From Streptomyces pseudovenezuelae (GTDB lineage Bacteria; Actinomycetota; Actinomycetes; Streptomycetales; Streptomycetaceae), in contig NZ_KQ948150.1 in assembly GCF_001513955.1 (NCBI RefSeq), positions 124,001 to 188,000 on the forward strand: a stretch of DNA of 64,000 bases, read 5' to 3'. Shown piece by piece: positions 48,321-57,671 of this stretch. A program made the position numbers and the translations under genes. The notes below the pieces were generated by a model. That model worked only from the letters and a program-made list of their open reading frames with translations. It was not told the origin of the DNA and ran no database searches. Position 1 is the stretch's first letter. Each line of letters begins with the position of its first letter.

Positions 48321-49244
48321 TCAGGAACGCCGTGCGCGGCGGGTGCCGTAGAGGGCGGCGGCACCGAGGGCGATCACCGTGGCAGCGCCGCCGGCTATCA
48401 GGCCGACCGGCGCGCTGGAACCGGTCTCGGCCAGCGGCGGGGTGCTGTCGCTGGGCGAGGGGGCCGGGGCGGTGGGGGGCGTCGACTCCATCGGAGGGAC
48501 GTCCGGGGTGGTGGGCGGAGTGGTGGAGTCCGAGGGCGGGGTCGTGGACGTGGCCGGCGGCGTCGTCTCGTCCGCGGGCGGCTGGCTCGCGGGCGGGCTG
48601 CTCGGGCTGTCCGGCGTGGAGGGGGAGGGCGGGGGCGTGGGGGAGTTCGGCTCGTCGGGGGTGCACGACTTGTCGCCGCCGTTCCACGCGGCGATCAGGT
48701 GGTACGGCGTGACGACGTTGTCGGGCTGGTAGGGCGCGGGTCCGTGACCCTCACCCGATCCGCCGTCGTAGATGACGTCGTCGCCGTACAGGTCGATCTG
48801 CCCGTAGCAGTCCGGGGCCTTGACCGTGAGCTTCTGCCAGGTCTGCTTCTCGTCGGCACCGGGAAGGTCGGCGGCGCTGAGGTAGACCGTGGCGTGGTCG
48901 ACGAGTGTCTGGAGACCGGAGGTGTACCAGTTGGGGCCCTCGGTGGTGTACTCGGCCAGCGAGACCGGGTACTTGCAGCCCTCGCCGACGGTCTGACCCG
49001 GAGCCAGCCGCACCTCGACGGTGCCGGGGGCGGCGGACCACTGGTGGAAGCCGCCCTGCGAGGTCCAGTCGGCGTCGACCGGCTTTCCGGAGGAGTCGAC
49101 GAGACGGTACTGGACCGTGGCCGTCTGGCAGCCGCCCGCGGGGGTGGCGCTGGCGGCAGCGGCCCCGAACAGGGGAGTGGCCGTGGCGATGAAGGCGGTT
49201 GCGGCGATGGCGGCCGACGTTCTGGAGCGTGAAAGGCGCGTCAA
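48321..49244 (-). CDS. Sortase-anchored LAETG surface protein
   Basis: 307 residues from a TTG start, supported by AGGG seven bases upstream and by the signal peptide that follows at once (basic RLSRSRTS, hydrophobic AAIAATAFIA, cleavage near ASATPA). A globular N-terminal domain of about 160 residues has several Cys, probably in disulfides. A Pro/Ser/Thr-rich spacer (about 190-265) precedes LAETG, a hydrophobic helix and RRARRS. Class E sortases of Streptomyces link such proteins to peptidoglycan. Ligand unknown. Confidence 0.88.
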   Translation of the reverse strand: MTRLSRSRTSAAIAATAFIATATPLFGAAAASATPAGGCQTATVQYRLVDSSGKPVDADWTSQGGFHQWSAAPGTVEVRLAPGQTVGEGCKYPVSLAEYTTEGPNWYTSGLQTLVDHATVYLSAADLPGADEKQTWQKLTVKAPDCYGQIDLYGDDVIYDGGSGEGHGPAPYQPDNVVTPYHLIAAWNGGDKSCTPDEPNSPTPPPSPSTPDSPSSPPASQPPADETTPPATSTTPPSDSTTPPTTPDVPPMESTPPTAPAPSPSDSTPPLAETGSSAPVGLIAGGAATVIALGAAALYGTRRARRS

Positions 49245-49346
49245 GATATGCCCTAGCGGTTCGAGAATGTGGGAGGTGGCGGGACGCGAGCGGCCGCGTG
49301 CGCGGAGAGTGGGAAACCAAGCCGTGGCGGAGCCACTCGTGTCACT

Positions 49347-49372
49347 TCGCTCGCTTCAGTCACAGCGAGCGA
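49347..49372. repeat. Inverted repeat in the divergent region
   Basis: TCGCTCGCT (49347-49355) and AGCGAGCGA (49364-49372) form a perfect nine-base inverted repeat with an eight-base centre. It lies between the LAETG gene and the dehydrogenase gene and could be an operator or a leader hairpin. Confidence 0.45.
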
Positions 49373-49534
49373 GCCGCATTCTTGTCGCTCCTCACAACCT
49401 TCGTCAATCTTTCACGAGTTCGGCACGGAACAGCGTCCTGGCTTGCCTGTTCTGCCCTGATATCACATGGAGGACCGGCCCCGACCACTCCGTACGACTC
49501 GATGGGACAAGCCGTCTCCGGAGGAGATGAACAG

Positions 49535-50551
49535 GTGAGAATCGTCGTAACGGGTGCGTCCGGGTTCCTCGGACGGCTGCTGGCCGACGCGTTGACGCGA
49601 GCGGGCACCTTCGGCGGTGCGCCGATCGGCCGTCTGGTGCTGGTCGACCGCGTGGCCCCGCCCGGTGACCCGCACCGCGCGGGAACGCCCGTCCAGGTGG
49701 TGCACGGGGAACTGCCGGAGCACCTGGACGCCGTGTTCGCCGAGCCGGTGGACGTGCTCTTCCATCTCGCCGCCGCGGTGTCGGCCGAGTGCGAGGCCGA
49801 CTTCGACCTCGGGATGCGCGCCAACGTGGACGTCACACGCGCACTGCTGGAGGCGGCGCGGGCGCAGTCCGCGTCGGGCGGGCCGGTCATGCGGCTGCTG
49901 TTCGCCGGCAGTGTCGCCGTCTACGGCTCCCACCCGGCCCTGCCGCTGCCCGCGGCGGTCAGCGAGACGACGGTGGCGGCCCCGCGGTCGAGTTACGGCA
50001 CCCAGAAGCTGATGTGCGAGCAGCTGATCGCGGACTGCACCCGACGCGGCTTCGTCGACGGGCGGGTCGCCCGTCTGATGACGGTGGCGGTGCGTCCGGG
50101 AAAGCCCAACGCGGCCGCCTCCGGCTTCCTGTCCGGCATCGTCCGCGAACCGCTCGCGGGCCTGCCCGCCGTGTGCCCGGTCGATCCCGCTCTGGAGGTC
50201 GCCCTCTCCTCACCCCGGCGCACTCTGGAGGGAATTCTCCGCGTCGCCGAGGCCGAACGCGGCACCGGACCGGGCCGCCTGGAGGGCCCGCTGCCGGTCA
50301 ACCTGCCCGGCCTGACCGTGTCCGTCGCCGACATGCTCGCGACCCTGCGTCAGGTCGCCGGTGACACGGTCGCCGACCGGGTCACCCTTGCTCCCGACCC
50401 GGCGGTCGAGGCGATCGTCGGCTCATGGCCGGCCGCCTTCGACCACCGGCGCGCCACCGCAATGGGACTCACCCCCGACCCGAGCTTCCGGTCGGTGCTC
50501 CTGGACTACCTCACCGATCACCCCGACGCCGTCGCCGCCCCGCCCCGCTGA
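49535..50551 (+). CDS. NAD-dependent epimerase/dehydratase, DenD-like
   Basis: 338 residues from GTG 49535, nine bases after GGAGGAG. The extended-SDR Rossmann start is VVTGASGFLGRLLADAL. Catalytic Ser is in FAGSVAVYG, and the YGTQK motif carries Tyr and Lys. The overall pattern, including RLMTVAVRPGKPNAAASGF, matches D-erythronate dehydrogenase-like sugar-acid enzymes. No partner genes of that pathway are adjacent. It converges with the crt operon. Confidence 0.85.
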   Translation: MRIVVTGASGFLGRLLADALTRAGTFGGAPIGRLVLVDRVAPPGDPHRAGTPVQVVHGELPEHLDAVFAEPVDVLFHLAAAVSAECEADFDLGMRANVDVTRALLEAARAQSASGGPVMRLLFAGSVAVYGSHPALPLPAAVSETTVAAPRSSYGTQKLMCEQLIADCTRRGFVDGRVARLMTVAVRPGKPNAAASGFLSGIVREPLAGLPAVCPVDPALEVALSSPRRTLEGILRVAEAERGTGPGRLEGPLPVNLPGLTVSVADMLATLRQVAGDTVADRVTLAPDPAVEAIVGSWPAAFDHRRATAMGLTPDPSFRSVLLDYLTDHPDAVAAPPR

Positions 50552-50587
50552 ACCGCGCCAACAGGTCCGCGGCGTCCGGGAGTTCGG

Positions 50588-51601
50588 TCAGCCGGGGAAG
50601 CGTCCCGTGGACCGCAGCAGCCAGCGGCGTTCGGCGTAGGCGAGGTCGTCGCGCCACAGCCGCGCCGCCCCCGCCGTCATCAGGCGGCGCATCAGGGGGG
50701 CCGCCGCGCGGGCCGCGGCGAAGCCGGGACGCGCGGAGGAGGCCACGACCGCCTCGACGACGGCGGTGCGTGGCCGGCCCAGCTCGTCCGGGCCGAGCGG
50801 GGTCGCGTGCGTCTCGACCACGGAGCCCCGGCCCTCGCCCTCGGTGATGCTCATGAGCACCGTCCGCGGTCCGGGCGTGGTGAAGACGGCCCGCACCGGC
50901 ACGACCAACCGCCCGGCGACCTTGAAGGAGACGTCCACGGTGAACCCGTCCTCGCCCACCCCGCCGGCGTCGGGAGTGTCGACCACGGTCAGGTCCACGA
51001 AGGAGTACGGGTGGAACCAGGCCCCGTGCCAGGGATCCAGCCGGTTCGCCACCACGTCCTCCGGCTCGCAGATCCCCACCCCGGTGTAGACGGCGGCGAC
51101 GGAGCGCGACAACCGCGGCCGGGACGGGACGGCCGGCGCCCGTGTCGGCGGTTCACCGCCCACCTGGTCCAGGCGGACCCACACCAGCACTCCGTCGTCG
51201 TACACGGGCAGCGGCTCCCAGCCGGCGAACGACCCGCCGTCCAGGGCCAGTCCGTGCCAGTGGCAGACGAGGGTCCCGCAGCGCACCGGACTGTCGGCGA
51301 GCGGTGCCCCCAGGTGCGGGCAGACGCCGGGCCCCGCGGCCAGCCGCCCGTCGGCGGTGCGCCACACCACCAGTTCCCGCCCGGCCACCGTCGCGGACAA
51401 CGGTCGGTCGGCGCGAACGTCCCGACGGGCCCCGACGACGTACCAGTTGCCGGACGGTCGGGCCTCGGCCCGCTTCAGCGCCTCGGCGATCAGAGCCGGC
51501 CGGGCCTGCCGCCAGGTCGGTTGCTGCTTGTCCCATCGCACCGGGCGGTGCCGCAGGGAAAGCGGGTAGCGGGAACGTCCCGCGGGTCGCCGCGGCTTCA
51601 T
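50588..51601 (-). CDS. Rieske [2Fe-2S] protein of the carotenoid cluster
   Basis: 337 residues. A Rieske cluster site is seen as CPHLGAPL and CHWHGLAL (Cys-x-His and Cys-x-x-His) near 103-125. The last 180 residues form a second domain, possibly START-like as in ring-hydroxylating oxygenases (VANRLDPWHGAWFHP). It overlaps crtB by four bases and occupies the place of the fourth gene (crtV) of S. griseus-type clusters. It may hydroxylate or otherwise modify the carotenoid. I do not assign the crtV name because I cannot verify homology. Confidence 0.8.
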   Translation of the reverse strand: MKPRRPAGRSRYPLSLRHRPVRWDKQQPTWRQARPALIAEALKRAEARPSGNWYVVGARRDVRADRPLSATVAGRELVVWRTADGRLAAGPGVCPHLGAPLADSPVRCGTLVCHWHGLALDGGSFAGWEPLPVYDDGVLVWVRLDQVGGEPPTRAPAVPSRPRLSRSVAAVYTGVGICEPEDVVANRLDPWHGAWFHPYSFVDLTVVDTPDAGGVGEDGFTVDVSFKVAGRLVVPVRAVFTTPGPRTVLMSITEGEGRGSVVETHATPLGPDELGRPRTAVVEAVVASSARPGFAAARAAAPLMRRLMTAGAARLWRDDLAYAERRWLLRSTGRFPG

Positions 51602-52605
51602 GCGATCCTCCGCAAGGGGGAAGTGGTGTCGGTGTCCGTGCCCGGCGCGGGAACGGCCCGCTCGTCGGCCGTCCCGTGCCGCAGCCGCGCCGCGCCCACC
51701 CGCACCAGTCCGTCGAGGGCCACCACGGCACGGCGCCGCCTCGGGACCACGGCTCGGCGCTGCACCGAGCGGTACTCGTCCGCGGCGACCGCGTCCAGGA
51801 TTCCCCCGTACAGGACGAACGCGGTGCGGATGCACGGGCGCGAGACCGGGTCGAGCATGGCCAGCCCCGGGGCGGCCTCACGGTAGAGGGCGCGGGTCAG
51901 CCGCTCGAACTCCCGCAGGGCGGCGGTGATCCGGCGGTCGGGGCGTCCGGTGTCCCGGCTCCAGCGCAGCAGTTGCCGGTCCACGCCGTGCGCGGCCAGC
52001 AGGTCGGCGGGCAGATAGACACGGCCGCGGTCGAGGTCCTCGCCCACGTCCCGCAGGAAGTTGGTCAGCTGGAACGCCACACCCAGGGCCGCCGCGTGCG
52101 GGGCCGCCTCCTCACGCGGGACGACCGTGCCGAGCACCGGCAGCATCTGCAGACCGATCACCTCCGCCGAACCGTAGGTGTAGGTGCGCAGGTCGGCGTA
52201 GGTGGCATAGCCCGTGATGTCGAGGTCGGCACGCATCGCGGTCATGAAGTCGGTGAAGTGGCGGTGGTCGATGCCGTAGCGCAGCGCGGTGTCGGCCAGG
52301 GCGCTCACGACCGGTTCGGCGCTCTCGCCGGTACGCAGTCCCGCCTCCAACTGGTGCTGCAGCAGGGTCAGTTGTTCGGCCCGCTGGGCGGGGGTGGTCG
52401 TACCGTCGAGCGTGTCGACGATGTCGTCGGCCCAGCGGGCGAACCCGTACAGGGCGTGCACGGCCGGCCGGCGCGCCACCGGGAGCAGCCGGGTGGCCAG
52501 GAAGTACGTCCTGCCGTGCCGGGCGTTCAGCTGCCGGCACCGGGTGTACGCCTGGCGCAGCGCCGGATCGGTGACGCCGGCCGCGTCGAGTTCACGGTCG
52601 GTCAT
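51598..52605 (-). CDS. crtB: Phytoene synthase
   Basis: 335 residues. It condenses two geranylgeranyl diphosphates to phytoene. The two Asp-rich sites are RWADDIVDTLDG and LRDVGEDLDRGRVYLP. YFLATRLLP, YTYGSAEVIGLQMLP and AFQLTNFLRD are signature segments. Its ends overlap crtI upstream and the Rieske gene downstream by four bases each, so the minus-strand crt genes are tightly coupled. The C-terminal 40 residues are an Arg-rich extension. Confidence 0.95.
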   Translation of the reverse strand: MTDRELDAAGVTDPALRQAYTRCRQLNARHGRTYFLATRLLPVARRPAVHALYGFARWADDIVDTLDGTTTPAQRAEQLTLLQHQLEAGLRTGESAEPVVSALADTALRYGIDHRHFTDFMTAMRADLDITGYATYADLRTYTYGSAEVIGLQMLPVLGTVVPREEAAPHAAALGVAFQLTNFLRDVGEDLDRGRVYLPADLLAAHGVDRQLLRWSRDTGRPDRRITAALREFERLTRALYREAAPGLAMLDPVSRPCIRTAFVLYGGILDAVAADEYRSVQRRAVVPRRRRAVVALDGLVRVGAARLRHGTADERAVPAPGTDTDTTSPLRRIA

Positions 52606-54140
52606 ACCGGCCTCCGTTCCTGGGGTTCACGTACGGCGGGGCGCGGCCGGCCGGGGCGGGCGCCACCGGTGATGCGGGCCGCGGCGAGCTTGCCCGACAG
52701 CAGGACGGTCGGTACGCCGACGCCGGGGGTGGTGCCGCAACCGGCGAGCACGGCGTTGACCGTGCCGCGCACCAGGTTGCGCGGCCGGAACGGCCCGGTC
52801 TGCGCGAAGGTGTGAGCGGCGGAGAAGGGCGAGCCGGCCGCATGGCCCTGGGCCTGCCAGTCGGCCGGAGTGACCAGGCACTCCTCCTCGACGGCCGCGG
52901 CGATACCGTCCAGGCCGCGCCGCTCCAGTTCCGTGAGCAGGCTGTCGCGGTAGCGCGGGCCCAGCTCGCCCCACTCGGCCGCGTCGGGGCCCACGGCGGT
53001 GTTCGGGCAGGGAGCGAGGATGTAGTGCAGGTGGCGTCCCGGCGGGGCGAGGCCCGGATCGGTGGCGGTGGGGCGGGTGACGAGCAGGGACGGGTCGCTC
53101 ATCAGGCGGCCGTGATCGGTGAGTTCGCGGAACGTCTGCCGCCAGGCCGCGCCGAAGGAGATGGTGTGGTGGGCCAGCCCGGGCCAGGTGCGGTCGGTGC
53201 CGACGTGCAGGATCACGGCGGAGGGCGAGAACCGCAGACCCACCGGCCGCCTCGGGGCGCGGCCCAGCAGCCGGTAGGTGACGGGCAGGTCGGGGGTGAG
53301 GACGACGGCGTCACAGGCGATCCGGCCGCTGTCGGTGATCACGGCCGTGATCCGTTCCCCGGAGCGTTCCAGGCGCGTGACCGTCTGCCCGAAGCGCAGG
53401 TCGGCCCCCGCGTCCTCGGCGGCGTCCGCCATCGCCCGGGGCAGCGCGTGCATGCCGCCGCGCGGGAACCAGACGCCCGCCACCGTGTCCATGTACGCGA
53501 TGACGGCGTACGCGGCCAGGGCGCGTTCCGGTGCCACACCCGCGTACAGGGACTGGAAGGAGAACACGCGCCGCAGCCGCTCGTCGTGCAGGAACCGTCC
53601 GATGCGCGCGTCCAGGCGGCCGAACCCGCCGAGGGCGGCCAGGCGCGCGAGGTCCGGATGGAACAGCTGCAGGGGCGAGTCGAAGTCGGCGTCGATGAAG
53701 CGCCGCATCTGCACCCGGTACAGCCGCTCCAGCCACGCGCGCAGCCGGACGTATCCGGCGGCCTCGCGGGCCCCGGCGAAGCGCTCGATCTCCGCCTCCA
53801 TCGCCTCGGCGCCGGTGTGCACGTCCAGGGTGCTGCCGTCGGCGAACCGGGCGCGGTAGGCGGGGTGCAGCGGCACCAGATCGACCCGGGCGGCCAGGCT
53901 GTCGCCCACGGCGGCGAACGCCTCGTCCGCCAGATGGGGCATGGTCAGGACCGTGGGCCCGGTGTCGAGGTGGTAGCCGCCGCGGACCGTCCGCCCGGCC
54001 CGGCCACCCGGTGACGCGTCGCGCTCCACCACGGTCACCCGGCGTCCGGCGCCGAGCAGGTGCAGGGCGGCCGCCAGCCCGGACAGGCCGGCGCCGACGA
54101 CCACCACATGGTCGGTGCGCCCGGGAACGGTACGGGTCAT
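52602..54140 (-). CDS. crtI: Phytoene desaturase
   Basis: 512 residues from ATG 54140. It uses FAD to convert phytoene stepwise to lycopene. The FAD fold is VVVGAGLSGLAAALHLLGAG followed by ERDASPGGRAGR. The CrtI C-terminal signature is seen as NLVRGTVNAVLAGCGTTPGVGVPTVLLSGKLAA. GAGGGGG in the end of crtE provides the ribosome site. It sits between crtE and crtB. Confidence 0.95.
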   Translation of the reverse strand: MTRTVPGRTDHVVVVGAGLSGLAAALHLLGAGRRVTVVERDASPGGRAGRTVRGGYHLDTGPTVLTMPHLADEAFAAVGDSLAARVDLVPLHPAYRARFADGSTLDVHTGAEAMEAEIERFAGAREAAGYVRLRAWLERLYRVQMRRFIDADFDSPLQLFHPDLARLAALGGFGRLDARIGRFLHDERLRRVFSFQSLYAGVAPERALAAYAVIAYMDTVAGVWFPRGGMHALPRAMADAAEDAGADLRFGQTVTRLERSGERITAVITDSGRIACDAVVLTPDLPVTYRLLGRAPRRPVGLRFSPSAVILHVGTDRTWPGLAHHTISFGAAWRQTFRELTDHGRLMSDPSLLVTRPTATDPGLAPPGRHLHYILAPCPNTAVGPDAAEWGELGPRYRDSLLTELERRGLDGIAAAVEEECLVTPADWQAQGHAAGSPFSAAHTFAQTGPFRPRNLVRGTVNAVLAGCGTTPGVGVPTVLLSGKLAAARITGGARPGRPRPAVREPQERRPV

Positions 54141-55450
54141 CGGCCGGCCCCCTCGTCGGCGGTCGGCACGACCAGGGAGGCGGGGGCCGCTTCGCAGGCC
54201 ACGCCGCTCGCGGAGCGCAGCAGTATGCGCAACTGCCGTGTGGGCTCGGGTTCGAGGGCCGCGGTGTCCAGGTGGCGCAGCCCCTGGGCCACCAGTCCGC
54301 GGATCTTCTCCTCCACGCTGTCGCGGGCACCGGTGGACGCGAACACCGCGCGCACCGCGTCGAGTTCGGCCTCGGAGGCGTCCGTACGGCCGAGGGTGTC
54401 GCGCAGCAGGTCCTGGGCGTGTCGGTCGCCCGAGGTCTCCGCCCGCGCGTGTGCGACGGCGGCGAGGTAGGTGGGCTTGCCGCTGCGGATGTCGCCGCCG
54501 GCGGGCTTGCCGGTGTCGCGCGGATCCCCGAAGGCGTCGAGGAGGTCGTCGCGCAGCTGGAAGGCCAGCCCGACACAGCGGCCCGCCGAGCCCAGGGCCC
54601 GGGTGGCGGCCGGCCCCGCGTCGGCCAGCGCCGCCCCCAGCGCGAGCGGGCGCTCCACGGAGTACCGGGCGCTCTTGAGGCGGGCGGCGCGGATCGCCCG
54701 GGCCGGGGAGCGCGCCGAGGTGGCCTCGCCCTGCACGTCCAGATACTGGCCGGCCACCATCTCGGTCCGCAGGGACCGCCACAGCTCCCGGACCCGCCGG
54801 GCGGTCGGGCGGGGCATCTCGGTGTCCGCCACCACGTCGTCCGCCCAGGCCAGGGCCAGGTCACCGGCGAGGATCGCGGCGGACTCCCCGAGGCGCTCGC
54901 CCTGACGCGTGTCGCACGCCCCCGCGTACTGGGCCGCCACGTCGGCATGCAGTGCCGGGCGGCCGCGGCGCACGCGCGCTCCGTCCATCACGTCGTCGTG
55001 GACCAGGGCACAGGTCTGGATGAGCTCCAGGGCGGCTCCGATCCGCAGCGCGGCCTGCGTCCGCCAGGGCTCGGCGCCGCCGCAGGCCCGCAGCGCCCAC
55101 CACAGGAGGCGGGAACGGCCGAGTCTGCCGCCGCCCCGCGTGAAGCGGGCGACCCGCGCGGCCAGGTCCTCGCCGAAGAGCGGGTCGACGGCTTGGGCAG
55201 CGGCCAGCTGCTGGTCGAGCAGCTCGCCGAGCACCGCGCGCACGGCGTGGGTCACGTCCGCGTCCACGGCGCGCGGGTCGTCGCCGTACGCCGAACGGGT
55301 TGTCGGCGGGGAAGCGCGTTGGTGATCGCCCCGGACCTGGTCCGCCGGCTGCGCCGTCCGGCGGGCCGCAGCGGGGGAGACCTGCTCGGCGGTCGGGTGC
55401 GCGCACGGACTCCGGTCCGCGCGGTGGTCCTTTGCCACGGTGGAGCTCAT
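54137..55450 (-). CDS. crtE: Polyprenyl (geranylgeranyl) diphosphate synthase
   Basis: About 437 residues from ATG 55450 (MSSTVAKDHRADRS) with GAGGGGA upstream; an in-frame ATG at 55498 is nearly as good. The first Asp-rich motif is LVHDDVMDGARVRRGRPA, and the second is FQLRDDLLDAFGDPRDTGKPAGGD. It makes the C20 precursor for phytoene. The N-terminal 60-70 residues are a disordered extension. Its promoter region is shared with the divergent ECF sigma gene. Confidence 0.93.
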   Translation of the reverse strand: MSSTVAKDHRADRSPCAHPTAEQVSPAAARRTAQPADQVRGDHQRASPPTTRSAYGDDPRAVDADVTHAVRAVLGELLDQQLAAAQAVDPLFGEDLAARVARFTRGGGRLGRSRLLWWALRACGGAEPWRTQAALRIGAALELIQTCALVHDDVMDGARVRRGRPALHADVAAQYAGACDTRQGERLGESAAILAGDLALAWADDVVADTEMPRPTARRVRELWRSLRTEMVAGQYLDVQGEATSARSPARAIRAARLKSARYSVERPLALGAALADAGPAATRALGSAGRCVGLAFQLRDDLLDAFGDPRDTGKPAGGDIRSGKPTYLAAVAHARAETSGDRHAQDLLRDTLGRTDASEAELDAVRAVFASTGARDSVEEKIRGLVAQGLRHLDTAALEPEPTRQLRILLRSASGVACEAAPASLVVPTADEGAGR

Positions 55451-55589
55451 GCCGGTTCCCCTCGTCGAGATCCTCGTGATCAGAGCTGGCGTCGTCATGA
55501 CCGGTTCGCCTCGGGTGGCGGAGACGGATGCGGGGCGGCACGGTGAGGACTGGATCCCGCGGGTGCGTGACCCACCCCTCCTGGTCAAT

Positions 55590-55607
55590 TCGATGCGAAG
55601 TCGATGC
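55590..55607. promoter_or_regulatory. Direct repeat in crtE/ECF divergent region
   Basis: TCGATGC(G/A) occurs at 55590 and 55601, an 11-bp period (one helical turn). On the minus strand GGCAAC just beyond it (55615-55610) could be an ECF-type -35 for crtE. CarH/LitR-type B12 photoreceptors bind 11-bp direct repeats at carotenoid promoters (known for Thermus and Myxococcus), so this is a candidate light operator. Confidence 0.4.
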
Positions 55608-55691
55608 AAGTTGCCACCCCGGCGTGGAATCCGCAGGGTGGAGGAGCTGCGGTCGCTCTCGGCGACCACCAGGCTCAGCGGAGGAGTGACG

Positions 55692-56279
55692 ATGACGACC
55701 GCACCGCGAACCGGCGGAGACATCGACGACAGCGATCTCGTGGCCGGGTTCCTCAAGGGGGACGAGGCGTGCCTCACGGCCGTTCACCATCGGTGGGGAC
55801 CGCTCGTCCACGCCCTCGCCAGGCGCTCCCTGGGGGACGCGAGGGAGGCGGAGGACATCACCCAGCTGGTGTTCCTCGCCGCGTGGCGGGGCCGCGCCGG
55901 ATTCGCCCCGGACCGCGGCACCCTGCCCGGCTGGCTCACGGGCATCGCCCGCCGGAAGATCGCCGACGCGCTCGCCGCCCGCACCCGGCGCAACGAACTC
56001 GTCGCCGCCGCCGGCGCCCAGCTGCTTCTGCGGGCCGAGGACGAGGCCGCGCTGCCGGAAGCCGCCCTGGACCGCGTCCTGCTCGCGGACGAGATGTCGC
56101 AGCTCCCGGCACCGCAGCGCCGGGTGCTCAACCTCGCCTTCTACGACGACCTCACCCAGACCCAGATCGCCGAGGTCACCGGCTGGCCGCTGGGAACGGT
56201 CAAGAGTCACGCGCGCCGGGGCCTGCGCCGCCTCGCCGGCCGGCTCCGCCAGGACGACCTGGTCGAGTGCGCCGCGTGA
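55692..56279 (+). CDS. ECF sigma factor of the carotenoid cluster (LitS-like)
   Basis: 195 residues from ATG 55692 after GGAGGAG. Region 2 is DSDLVAGFLKGDEACLTAVHHRWG to DITQLVFLAAWRG. Region 4 is LPAPQRRVLNLAFYDDLTQTQIAEVTGWPLGTVKSHARRGL. It is divergent from crtE and upstream of crtY-crtT-crtU, the setting of LitS, which drives light-induced crt transcription in S. coelicolor. No LitR (MerR-B12) gene is in view. No anti-sigma gene is adjacent. Confidence 0.88.
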   Translation: MTTAPRTGGDIDDSDLVAGFLKGDEACLTAVHHRWGPLVHALARRSLGDAREAEDITQLVFLAAWRGRAGFAPDRGTLPGWLTGIARRKIADALAARTRRNELVAAAGAQLLLRAEDEAALPEAALDRVLLADEMSQLPAPQRRVLNLAFYDDLTQTQIAEVTGWPLGTVKSHARRGLRRLAGRLRQDDLVECAA

Positions 56280-56430
56280 CAACGACGCAGAACCGATGCG
56301 CGACACCCTCGCGACCGGCATCACCCCCGGCACGAAGCGGCCGGAACAGGTGACATCCGCATCCGGACGGGTACTGCGACCGGAATACCGCCGCAGGGCA
56401 GGGCGAAGGCGCGGAGGGAGTGGGCCGGAC

Positions 56431-57624
56431 ATGGACGAGGCGGACGTCGCCATCATCGGAGCGGGGGCCGCGGGACTGTCCCTGGCCCACCGCCTCTCCC
56501 GCCCCGCCCCCGGCGTGCGGCGTCCGTCCGTCGTCCTGCTGGACGCCCCGCCCGGCCCGCTGCGTCCGCCCCGGCGCACCTGGTGCTTCTGGGAGAGCGG
56601 CCGCGGACCCTACGACGCCGCGGTCACCCGGACGTGGCAACGCCTGCGCGTCCACCGGCCCACGGGCGAGCCGATCGAGCACGACATCTCGCCCCTGCGC
56701 TACAAGATGATCCATTCGGACGACTTCGAGTCCCTGATCGGGCACGACCTCGACCGCAGCGGACAGGTCCGGCGCATCGAGGCGACCGTCCAGAGCGTCG
56801 AAGGACTCCCGCGGGGCGCCCGGATCGACGCCCGTACGGCGGCCGGGCACCCCGAGTCCGTGCGGGCCCGCTGGGTGTTCGACTCCCGGCCGCTGGGCAG
56901 CCTGCCCGCGGCCCGTACGACCCTGCTCCAGCATTTTCACGGCTGGTTCGTCCGCACCGGCCGCCCGGTCTTCGACCCCGCCCGCGTGGAGTTCATGGAC
57001 CTGCGCACCTCCCAGCCCGCCCAGGGCCTCTCCTTCGGCTACGTCCTGCCCACCCGCCCGGACCAGGCCCTGGTGGAGTACACGGAGTTCTCGCCGGCCG
57101 TCCTCTCCCCGGACGCGTACGACAAGGCACTGCACCACTACACCGGCACCGTGCTCGGCCTGGAGGACTTCGAGGTGACCGCCACCGAGACCGGGGTCAT
57201 CCCGATGACCGACGCCAGGTTCGCCCGGCAGACGGGTCCGTCGGTCTTCCGCATCGGGGCGGCCGGCGGAGCCACCCGGCCCGCGACCGGCTACACCTTC
57301 GCCGGCGTGCAGCGCCAGACCGCGGCCGTCGCCGCGGCCCTGCGGCAGGGCCGGCGTCCCGTACCCCCCTCGCCCCACTCGCCCCGCGCCCGCGCCATGG
57401 ACGCGGTCCTGCTGCACGCCCTCGACAGCGGCCTGGTGGACGGCGCGGACTTCTTCGCGCGGCTGTTCACGAGGATCCCCATGACCCGGCTCCTGCGCTT
57501 CCTGGACGGCGGCACACGCCCGCACGAGGACTTCGCCATCGGCCTGCGCACCCCTGTCCTGCCCATGCTGCGGGCCGCCGCGGAGGTGCCCCGGCTTCCC
57601 CGGCGCCCCTTTCCCGGACCGTGA
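56431..57624 (+). CDS. crtY: Lycopene beta-cyclase
   Basis: 397 residues from ATG 56431, ten bases after GGAGGGAG. The FAD motif is VAIIGAGAAGLSLAHRL. RRTWCFWE, LLQHFHGWFVRTG, VEFMDLRT, LVEYTEFS, VIPMTDA and GGATRPATGYTFAG are signature segments of CrtY-type cyclases. It closes both ends of lycopene to beta-carotene. It starts 151 bases after the ECF gene and precedes crtT. Confidence 0.95.
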   Translation: MDEADVAIIGAGAAGLSLAHRLSRPAPGVRRPSVVLLDAPPGPLRPPRRTWCFWESGRGPYDAAVTRTWQRLRVHRPTGEPIEHDISPLRYKMIHSDDFESLIGHDLDRSGQVRRIEATVQSVEGLPRGARIDARTAAGHPESVRARWVFDSRPLGSLPAARTTLLQHFHGWFVRTGRPVFDPARVEFMDLRTSQPAQGLSFGYVLPTRPDQALVEYTEFSPAVLSPDAYDKALHHYTGTVLGLEDFEVTATETGVIPMTDARFARQTGPSVFRIGAAGGATRPATGYTFAGVQRQTAAVAAALRQGRRPVPPSPHSPRARAMDAVLLHALDSGLVDGADFFARLFTRIPMTRLLRFLDGGTRPHEDFAIGLRTPVLPMLRAAAEVPRLPRRPFPGP

Positions 57625-57671
57625 CCCGCGGTGCGGCCCGCGATCCCCGACGACCCGTACCAGGAGGCAGC

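Noticed and set aside
49347..49372. Terminator for the LAETG gene
   Set aside because: The inverted repeat lies upstream of that minus-strand gene, not after it, so it is listed only as a repeat.
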